This document shows positions 47,841-55,936 of a stretch of DNA of 55,936 nucleotides, piece by piece (position 1 is the stretch's first letter; every line of letters begins with the position of its first letter). The notes below the pieces were generated by a model. The model had not been told where the DNA came from and did no database searches. It was given only the letters and a program-made list of their open reading frames with translations. Source of the DNA: Welwitschia mirabilis (Eukaryota; Gnetophyta; Gnetopsida; Welwitschiales); the NCBI GenBank assembly GCA_051453625.1, contig JBOZIK010000001.1:223794163-223850098 (forward strand), read 5' to 3'. The position numbers were made by a program, and so were the translations under genes.

Positions 47841-48399
47841 GTAAGCCTTTAGGGATTATCATAGGGTGTTGTAAGAGGGCTTGCATATGCTCTAACTACA
47901 ATTCATTTAGAAAAAGCAATTAATAAAACCAGATGAATGTCATTTATTTTAGTTTCTATGTTTTTTACAAATATAGGCTGTTATGCCCAAGAGTAAGTTT
48001 GTGTATAATATGAAAACTTTTAATTTTTCAAAGACAACCTTGGAGCATGCTAGAAATGGATGTGTCTTATTCTGATTTAAGGGATATATCATATAGGATT
48101 TTACTATAATCTTAGAGTACCATAGAAAATTGCAATTGCTATAGTTATAATGGTAAAAATTACATCACTCATATCCTTATCCAAGAGAATGTGAACATCT
48201 TGCTAATGGTAAAAAAATCATCCTAAGAGAACAAGATAACTAAACAAAATTATTTCATTTTCCTTGAATCAAGAATGGTTTTAATTTTATAAGTTTTAAT
48301 AACTAATGAAAAAGTTATTTAAGAAACTATAAAAGCACAAAATCAATCTAGAATAAAATTCTAACAAAATTCTCAATTACTTTTATTGGTAAAATCATA

Positions 48400-49792
48400 G
48401 TTTTGATGAGTTCACGTGTCAAATGTGATGTGTCTAATATGTAGATAGGAAAAATTAGAGAACACTGAATTGCAAATAGAATTAAGCTAGTCAAACCTCA
48501 AGGTTTAAAGTACATAGAAGCTTCAGCTTAGAATTCATAAAGGAGAAATATAATTGACTAAAGACATTTGCATATATGAAGGTATCTATGGTGAAAATGT
48601 CTAGAAGTCTAGACTAAATTAAACTTTATCATAGGAAAGATGTCTATCATGTTAAAGATGTCTTTACTGAACCAAGGAGGTGATATAAGTGAAATACATC
48701 TAATAAATTAAATACACTTATACTATTTCAACCATTGGAAGATGTATATAAAATAGAAGACATTTAATCTAAAGCAAAAGAGGTAACAAAGAAAAATTAT
48801 ACTATGATGACTTATCTATATTCCAAGGAATCAGACAAGTTTTACATGATGAATTTTGGATCTCTAAGTATTATAGATAAAACAATTCAAGTTTTATTAA
48901 AATCTAGATAGTTTGACCAAAGATGTTTTTTAGAAGGAAGATGTCTTCTTGACAGAGATGTCTACTATGTAAAATACATTTATCTTGAAAAATTAATGAA
49001 AAATAAAATAGTCATTGGATAATAGAACTTACTTTTTTTAGCTATTACATAGTGTTTAAATGCTTTTAAAAAATTATCTCTCTAGGATAAAAGTAAAGAA
49101 TCCATCAAAAGTATAAAAGGCACAAAGTACAAAGGAAAGAAGAAACACTCACACATACATGAATAATTAGCACTACCCATAAAGATTTTTTATGACATTG
49201 ATTAAGAGGATCATTTGATGAATAAATTGCTTAATCATTCATTCTACCATAATTGTATCACTCAAATCTTAGATACTCATGAGTGACTACAATAAGGAGA
49301 TCTCAAGCATTCCGTCAAAGTAACATCTTTTAGGCTTGTTATTTCCTTTTGTTATCATTGCTTATTGGCACTTAAATTGAAGTACTATCCAATTTTTAAA
49401 TAGATTTATTATAATCCATTACTTATTATTATTCTCAAGATCCCTTGGTTGGGATTCTAAATTATAAGGCAACCCTTGTATGGGTGTGCTTCTATGAGTA
49501 CTTGTAAGAACATTTTATTTTGATTTAGTATAATCCTTGAGGGGAAGAAAGTGTTGCCTTAAAAAGAACATCTTAGTTGTATATAAGATTGGTGGTACTT
49601 TAAAACCATTATTTTATAGGTTAAGAATATCTAGAGATATGATAGGAAGATACCCTCTATATATGGATCTACCTAAGATAGAAGACCATGTTAATCTGAT
49701 AAGGTCTTTATTATGTAATTTTTAATTTATTTAGTAGGAATTTTATTTTGTAAACCTCCTTCACTCCTCTTCTCTTAGTTTAATGATCCTCA
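48400..49792 (+). repeat. 5' LTR of a second Maximus/SIRE-like copia element
   Basis: Right end ...GATCCTCA at 49792, two bases before the primer site. TATA box TATAAAAGG at 49112-49120. The U3 part has many AAGATGTCT-like repeats (48590-48970). The U5 part contains TTGAGGGGAAGAAAGTGTTG (about 49531-49550), typical of this LTR class. The left end is only approximate. The small ORF at 49537-49725 is within the LTR leader. Confidence 0.65.
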
Positions 49793-49794
49793 AG

Positions 49795-49806
49795 TGGTAT
49801 CAGAGC
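49795..49806 (+). other. Primer-binding site (initiator-Met tRNA)
   Basis: TGGTATCAGAGC is a perfect 12-base match to the site used by most plant copia elements, two bases after the LTR end. It is the best preserved primer site in the window. Confidence 0.9.
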
Positions 49807-49844
49807 TAATACTCACAAAAAAGAGTAATATCCTTAAGGAAACT

Positions 49845-51863
49845 ATGAAAGGGATGACATCCATTAGACCTTTACTCTTCAATGGGACTAACTATGTGTA
49901 TTAGAAGACAAGGATGTGGGTGTACTTATAGTCTTATGAGTTTTAGGTTTGATAAAGAATTAAAGATGAATATTTGAAACCTATAGAAATCACTATAGAT
50001 GCCACAAGAAAATTAGTTACACAAATTAAACTTAGAAGAAACTATAAAGACAAAGAAAAGATAGCCTTCATGTATGACTTAAAAGTTAAGAATGTTCTTT
50101 ACTTCACCTTTAAAATGAAGTAATTTAATAAAATAACTAAAAGCAAAACTACATAAGGAATACAAAATGTTCTAATGGGAATATATGAAGTATCCTTCAT
50201 CATCAAATAATCAAAGCTTCTTGTCTAAACCAATTAGTTTTATAACCTAAAGATGAACAATAGAAAGAAAATACATGGGTACTTCATAAGAGTCTCTAAC
50301 AGAGTGAATGCCATATGTGGCATTAGTGAAAATCTTCTAAAGGTCAAGATAATTAAAAATGTTATTAGATCCCTAACTTCAGAATACATGCCTAAAATAA
50401 TAGCCATGAAAGAATCAAGAGAATTCAATACAATGAAGATTGAGAAATTACGAAGTACTTTAATGGCTTATGGTATAAAAATGTTATTCAAGATGGTGCT
50501 CTAAAGGAGAAGCCTAACATTCTTAAAGCTACTAAAATCCTAAGGAAAGCTTTCAAAGGCAAAAAAAAAGAAGTGTCAAATGGAGATAACTCTAAAGATG
50601 TCTCTAAAGATGATGTAGAAAAAGAACTTACTCTCATCACAAGGCAAGCTAAAAAATTTCTTTCACGAAAAAACAACAAGAAGGAGGGCTATCAAAAATC
50701 ATCTAGATTTCAAACCAAAGGTAAGTTCAAAGATAAAACTTCTAGTAGCTCTTCACTTACTTCCAAGACTAATATTTCCAAGTTAGAATGTTGGATTTGT
50801 GGAGGATAAGAACACATAGCCTTAGACTGTCTAACAGATTATAAGAAAAAGAATAAAAGAAAGAAACCAAGAATAAGGGATCTTTCTTTATGGGATGGAA
50901 TGATGATGAAGATGCAACTGAAGTAGAGATATCTAATGATGAAAAATCTCATCCATGTTACATGGTCACTGTGCATATACAAATAAAAAAAAAAGGAAGA
51001 ATCTAAATTAGAAAGTGAGGTTTAAATAGGTATGAAGCTTCAAGATAGGTATGAATTAATTTTTAAAGAATTCATTAAGTTGCAAAAGATATGTTCTAAA
51101 ATGAAAAAATTGCTCCATTTCTCGTAACTTACAATATAAATAACAAAAATGTCCTTACAATAGATTATTATTTAAAAACTCAGCTCTTAAAGCTAAGATT
51201 AGTAAGCTAATGTATAATAAAGAATGTTAGACAGGAGCTTGCTAATACAAAAAGAATTATTAAGAAATTTATCCAAGGGAAGGAGACCTTATAAATCATG
51301 CTTGAATAACATAGAAGTTTAAATGATAAAAGTGGCTTAGGTTACAAGGAATCCTCCACTAGTAGTTTAGCATCTTTACTTAATAAATGGAACTACAAGT
51401 AAAAGGTATGAGCATAAAGTTTATACTAATAATATTACCTATCATTATTACTATAAACATGATCATTATTAGTTTAGTTATTTTTTTAAAGTCAACATTA
51501 GATATTATACTAATAGTTTCAAAAGGTTAAAAAATATGATACAATATCTTGTGCAGAATAAGCCAAAGAAGATATGAATTCCAAAATCAAAACTAGCTCT
51601 CTTACCTTAGATTGCTCTGCGAGTGATGAAGAAACCTTCTTGGTATATTGACAGCAGGTGTTCAAGACATATGACTAGAGAAGAATCTAGTGTTATCACC
51701 TTGGTAGAGTAAGACAAAGGAGTGACCACTATTAGTGATAATATAGAGACTTTTATTAGAGGTATTAAAATTATTAGAGGAGGTAATCTGCCTAGGTAAA
51801 AGATGTTTTCTTTATAAAATAATTACAAAATAATCTTCTAAGTGTTAATCAGTTGTGTGATGC
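49845..51863 (+). pseudogene. Copia gag and start of protease (Maximus/SIRE-like), truncated
   Basis: Starts at the ATG at 49845 (MKGMTSIRPLLFNGTNYVY, with a TAG for the expected Trp). Later come SNRVNAICGISENLLKVKII and SEYMPKIIAMKESREFNTM (about 50290-50440), and a Lys/Ser-rich stretch. A CCHC zinc knuckle C-x2-C-x4-H-x4-C lies at 50789-50830, with a TAA at 50807 inside it. Near 51641 WYIDSRCSRHMT corresponds to the protease site WY.DSGCSRHMT, but the active-site Gly is Arg (AGG). The sequence ends at about 51863, in the region just after the protease site (NQLCDA), where a gypsy-type LTR begins. Many stops; the RT, RNase H and integrase domains are absent. Confidence 0.9.
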
Positions 51864-52672
51864 TGTCACATCCACATTTTTAATTTTCTTATAAAATTTG
51901 CAAATATTATGTTTAATGAAATATTTAGAAAATATTTAATGATTCGAAGCCTCTAATTATTTTAAATGTTATGTTCTTGAGATGTAGTCTTATTAAATTA
52001 TAATATGAGTGCCTTTGATTAAATGTTCGCATATAATTTTCAAATTCTTTTGTGGTGGAAATGATTTCTTTTATTTACTTATGCATTTTTTAGAAATTAT
52101 GATTAATTAAATGTATATTGTTGAGACACTTTGTAACCCCTCTCTTAATCGTTGCTTCATGTTGTGTCCTTTTATATTCTTAAGTTTATCATCTTACACT
52201 TATTCTCTCACTTTAAATAGAGTCCTTTCTTCCTCAAGTCTAGTTTATTTTCCAAAATAATCTTACCATGAAATCTTAAAATCTTAGAAACTTTAGGATC
52301 TCTAAAAAACTTGGAAGATTTTCAAATAACAAACTTTGAGTATGGTTCTATGTTCTTGTATTTCCTTGATGGTTCTTTCTTATGCATTTGTTTATTGAGA
52401 TCAATGTATATGTATTCATCTAAGTCGATTATTTAATCATGTGTTTCTTGAATAAGAAAGACTTTGTATTGATTCATGTCTCATCTTCATTTACCCTTTT
52501 TCTCAATATTTTGAGGTTATCCTTCTTTGTTTGAGATGAAAACTTATGATTGATCCCTATTATATTCACTTGTTGTCTTACTGTTAAAACCTATGGTTGA
52601 GGTGTTATGTTGTGATCAAACCTATCTTAATTTCTTGATATCATTTCTTTAAACTTATGGATATAGATTTCC

Positions 52673-52963
52673 ATAAATCGTTAAAAGAGGCAGTGGACTT
52701 CATAGATCGCCTTATGAGGCAGTGAAGAGAGAATCCCACAGATCGCCAAATGAGACACTGGGATTCACAGATGGCCAAACGAGGCGGTAAAGTTAATGAC
52801 CATTAAGATTTTATATATATATATAGTACCACAGATCACCAAATGAGGAAGTGGACTTCACAGATTGCCAAATGAGGCAGTGAAGTTAAATATTATATAA
52901 GAACCACAGATCGACAAATTTCCCACCCTGGGCTTCACAGACCACCGAACAAGGTAGTGAAGT
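52673..52963 (+). repeat. CACAGATCGCC-type repeat cluster in the gypsy LTR
   Basis: Eight degenerate ~27-bp units of the form CACAGATCGCCAAATGAGGC plus AGTG. They are arranged mostly as four pairs in which a 'GTGGA/GGGA' unit is followed by a 'GTGAAG/GTAAAG' unit. Variable spacers separate the pairs, one with a (TA)7-like run at 52811-52825. The unit at about 52906 has lost its second half (AAATTTCCCACCCTGGG instead). Confidence 0.85.
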
Positions 52964-53934
52964 GATTGAGATAGTTATTATATTTAATATTCTTTTTCAT
53001 AACCATATGGTCAATGTCTATATTATATCTTGATTTTCTTGAAGTCTTGATTTTCTCTTTCTGTCTTAGTTCTTGAAGATTCTTGCCAAACTACCTATTC
53101 TTGCTTGGACCATACTGAGGGCTAGGAGATTTTNNNNNNNNNNNNNNNNNNNNNNNNNNNNNNNNNNNNNNNNNNNNNNNNNNNNNNNNNNNNNNNNNNN
53201 NNNNNNNNNNNNNNNNNNNNNNNNNNNNNNNNNNNNNNNNNNNNNNNNNNNNNNNNNNNNNNNNNNNNNNNNNNNNNNNNNNNNNNNNNNNNNNNNNCTA
53301 TTAATTATCATGAGAGATAAATCTCTTTATTTCTATGTGTGTGGTTTGCAGTATGTGAAGTTCACTCTAATGGATTATGTTATGTGATTAATGAATATCT
53401 CCCTTGAAAATTTCTAGCAATAAATTTTGGTTATTTGAGATCATGTTTTCAACTATTATTTGATGGAATTTTTGAAAACCTTGAATCCCTAAAGTGTGTA
53501 TTTATTTCCATTATTTGAAATGTCAATTTAAAATTCTGAATTTTTTTGGGAATCTTTTTGGCAATTATGATTTGGCATAATCAATTTCATGTTACATTTG
53601 GAATATGAAAATTTATTTTAAAATCCCTTACCATATGGAGTTTTTGGAAGAATATTTCTTGGAAGTTATGTTTATTTATTTTTAATAAATTCCTTTTAAT
53701 GGACATGTGATTTTCCCCTCCTTACCTAAAGATTAAAACCGATGTAAAGAGAGCTAATTCAATCCTCTTTAAATCAATTTAATGTTATAAAGTTAGGAGT
53801 TCTCTCTAATTAATTTAATGTTATAAAATTTGTTTAGAAGAGAATCATTTTTAATTTAATTTAATGTGATGAATTAAGTTTATTAGAGGAGAAAGAAAAT
53901 TTATTGTAAATGAATGGATAGTTCTCATAGTGAG

Positions 53935-54056
53935 ACTTAAGTTGCCAACCACTCCCTTTTCAATAACGATGAATATAAAATAATTAAGGCATCATACTTA
54001 AGTTGTCAACCACTCCCTTATCAATAACCGTAAATATGAAATAATTAAGGCATCAT
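53935..54056 (+). repeat. 61-bp tandem duplication in the gypsy LTR
   Basis: ACTTAAGTTGCCAACCACTC...GGCATCAT at 53935-53995 is repeated with a few changes at 53996-54056. Confidence 0.85.
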
Positions 54057-54518
54057 GGAGGAGAGGACCACCTCGATTGTGTGTATTTATTTAGCCCTTT
54101 TTAAATGATTAAAATGGCCTCATAAAATTGGTTTGCCATTTCAAAAATTATGAGGTTAAATATTTCAAAAGAAATTAAGGTTTCCTATTTCAAAATTTAT
54201 TAGAATTACCGTTTCAACATTGATTACTTNNNNNNNNNNNNNATTAAGTAAGTTTGATGTTTTATAAGTTTTTTAAACTAGAAATAAAATTTTTAAAAAA
54301 TAGGCGTAACACTATCTGGATAAATCACTAACTTGGGATGGTCTCTTGGCCAAATTAAAGGAAGTTATAAATTCTTGAGATGGACACTTTAAATTAATTA
54401 TTATATTAATAATATGAATAAATTTTAATTAATGCTTATGATAGAGGGGAATAAGGAGGATTTAATCCCTTACTCAATAACATTTGTAATATTTAGAAAA
54501 TNNNATATGGGTGTTATA

Positions 54519-54600
54519 CCTTGTTATCAGAGTATTAAAGCATTTTTGAAGATTCAACATTAGTAATTTTGGGGTATTACATTCGGGCATTAGAGTAGGT
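54519..54600 (+). other. Two candidate primer-binding sites
   Basis: TTGTTATCAGAG (54521-54532) and TTCGGGCATTAGAGTAGGT (54582-54600) both resemble TTGGTATCAGAGC, and each follows a GGGTGTTA- or GGGGTATTACA-like LTR end. Only one can be the original site. A third TTTAGTATCAGATTAGG lies near 54747. Confidence 0.45.
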
Positions 54601-55376
54601 TTATGATTACACTAGGAATAATTGTAGTGAAGGAATTATACATGAGAGCTAGGTTGCAATTTCTTTAGGAATAATTACTATGAATCCTAAATTAACATCA
54701 AAGCAACATTTAGGGTTTTGAGTAGGTGAATCTTTCACACATAGACTTTAGTATCAGATTAGGTGAATTACTTTACAATTGTAGAAGTGATAACATTATA
54801 GTTTTTAATAGGNNNNNNNNNNTATAAGCATAATTAAAATATCACCTTCATTAATGTCGTATCATTCTAAGGGTTGGTATTTTAACACTTGGAAGGTGGT
54901 TATTGATGGCCTTAGAACCTAAAATAGCAATGAATATTTAAAATAAGGTGACAATAGCCTTAAGGTCATCCTTAAATATACATGCCTTCTAAGAAATAAC
55001 ATGAGGTATGATAATATTAATAAATGGTAAAAGAAAATCATATGACCTGTTATTCTCATTGGCCATCTCCCCATGGCAGCCACATTAAAATGAAAACACA
55101 ATTAATTATAAGACTTTGGAAACATTTCTTATGAACTATAAATTGGCCATGACCAATAACATGGTGACTGATGGATGGCACCATAGTTTTGTTTCTTTTA
55201 TTATTTTGGAGCTGATGTTCATCCTTCTTAGTAGTAAAATGGTAATAATCAAATGATAAAGAGCATTTAAAGTAAAACGTATAACATTTTCCAAGCTAAT
55301 GTAACATCATTTAATCAATGGTAACGTACCGTGTTCTCCCTCTTTCACTATCGAAACTATTCTTCCACCAGCAACC

Positions 55377-55472
55377 ATGGTTCCCTTTTGGTCATCTACA
55401 ATGCTTTCTTTCGTCCTCGTCCACTTATGCGGATTTATACCCTCAGCCTGTGCATCTCATAGATGTTTACTA
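55377..55472 (+). CDS. Possible signal-peptide-like exon, cut by a gap
   Basis: ATG in good context (CAACCATGG), then MVPFWSSTMLSFVLVHLCGF followed by IPSACASHR. This is a hydrophobic core with a plausible cleavage point after ACA, as in a secreted protein. Local GC is clearly higher than around it. The frame runs into the 106-N gap and nothing after it is recognised. An overlapping frame from 55318 is also open, so this may be chance. Confidence 0.25.
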
Positions 55473-55691
55473 NNNNNNNNNNNNNNNNNNNNNNNNNNNN
55501 NNNNNNNNNNNNNNNNNNNNNNNNNNNNNNNNNNNNNNNNNNNNNNNNNNNNNNNNNNNNNNNNNNNNNNNNNNNNNNTATAAGTTAGCTGAGATTTATC
55601 AAATTTTTTTGCCTTTCGGACGAGGCTACAAGAATTAACCTGAACATATTTACCTAAACATTGGTTTTCATAATAAACTAATTTAACTATA

Positions 55692-55802
55692 TTTTTAACT
55701 AAATTCAACATTGACTTTTAACTTTTGATCAACTTTGACCATCGATCTTTTAACTAAATTTAATGTTGGCTATTGACTTTTGGTCAACATTGACCATTGA
55801 TC
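55692..55802. repeat. ~56-bp tandem duplication with TTGAC (W-box-like) motifs
   Basis: TTTTAACTAAATT...TTTGACCATCGAT is followed by CTTTTAACTAAATTTAATGT...TTGACCATTGAT. The second unit and its right edge form an inverted repeat (ATTGACTTTTGGTCAA against TTGATCAAAAGTCAAT). Several TTGACC/TTGACT cores could bind WRKY factors, but function is unproven. Confidence 0.55.
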
Positions 55803-55936
55803 AAAAGTCAATGCTTATTCCAGAAGTATTTATTAAAGTCTAGTAAGAGAGTAATTATACTTCTTTATTATCAGTCTAGGGCCTAATGCCATGGAATTTA
55901 ACCATAGAATTCACTTGTGAGAATCCATAACATATA

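Larger units (their letters stand above)
51864..54581 (+). repeat. 5' LTR of a gypsy-type element inserted in the copia element
   Basis: Starts TGTCACATCCACATTTTTAA, the usual TGTCAC start of plant Ty3/gypsy LTRs. It ends either at about 54518 (GGGTGTTATA before CCTTGTTATCAGAG) or at 54581 (GGGGTATTACA before TTCGGGCATTAGAG). It holds a TATA-like TTTAAATAG near 52213, the CACAGATCGCC repeat cluster, a 61-bp duplication and gaps (164, 13 and 3 N). The left flank GATGC (51859-51863) would be the target duplication, but the right flank is outside the window. It is a different family from 4581-8834. Confidence 0.7.
54601..55936 (+). mobile_element. Start of the gypsy element body / unassigned DNA
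   Basis: No gag is recognisable. It includes 10-N (54813) and 106-N (55473) gaps, the GC-richer stretch at 55318-55472 and a tandem W-box-like segment at 55692-55802. It may be an element leader or unrelated DNA. Confidence 0.3.

Noticed and set aside
47000-55936. A single intact copia element from 48.4 kb onward
   Set aside because: Coding stops after the protease site at 51863, where a gypsy-type LTR begins; RT, RNase H and integrase are absent from the window.

Overview
The window looks like plant nuclear DNA. It is very AT-rich, has no prokaryote-like gene layout, and its recognisable content is plant LTR retrotransposons: Ty1/copia of the Maximus/SIRE type, long Ty3/gypsy-type LTRs starting TGTCAC, and primer-binding sites complementary to initiator-Met tRNA. 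It also holds retroelement open reading frames of the 'putative plant transposon protein' type and a decayed fragment of a plant sugar-phosphate/phosphate translocator. I cannot name the species. No intact gene was found. Almost every coding stretch is read through stops that fit C-to-T or G-to-A decay (CAR, CGA and TGG codons become stops), as expected of old, methylated heterochromatin.

Layout. 1-1048: LTR of a family I call X. 1049-11489 (+): 3' half of a Maximus/SIRE-like copia element, comprising integrase end, RT, RNase H, an internal LTR-like promoter, a 3' ORF and the 3' LTR. The 3' ORF is split by a 4.25 kb solo gypsy-type LTR (4581-8834) flanked by a perfect 5-bp duplication TAAGT. 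This copia element itself appears to sit inside an LTR of an older element, family Y. 11490-16527 (-): copy 1 of Y, with a ~0.9 kb degenerate minisatellite. 16.5-21.0 kb: unrecognised AT-rich DNA. 21.0-25.0 kb: three LTRs of family X, two of them head-to-head. 25.0-29.9 kb: unrecognised. 29.9-34.6 kb (+): copy 2 of Y, with LTR, primer site, a spliced gene relic on the opposite strand, that gene's TATA box, and the inverted counterpart of the minisatellite directly upstream of it. 35.0-40.1 kb (-): family X 3' LTR, polypurine tract, and a frame-coherent relic of a second plant-transposon-protein ORF. 40.4-47.5 kb: unrecognised AT-rich DNA with one palindromic minisatellite. 47.5 kb: translocator pseudogene fragment. 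48.4-51.86 kb (+): 5' LTR, primer site, gag and protease start of another Maximus/SIRE-like copia element, cut at 51863/51864 by a gypsy-type LTR (to ~54.5 kb) whose element continues out of the window.

Most interesting: the Y elements carry an antisense, multi-exon gene whose TATA box lies about 70 bp from a ~1 kb tandem array. The units of that array look like decayed TGACGTCA (bZIP-type) sites, with CG replaced by CA or TG at the same position. Several assembly gaps are flanked by duplicated sequence, so local copy numbers should be treated with caution.
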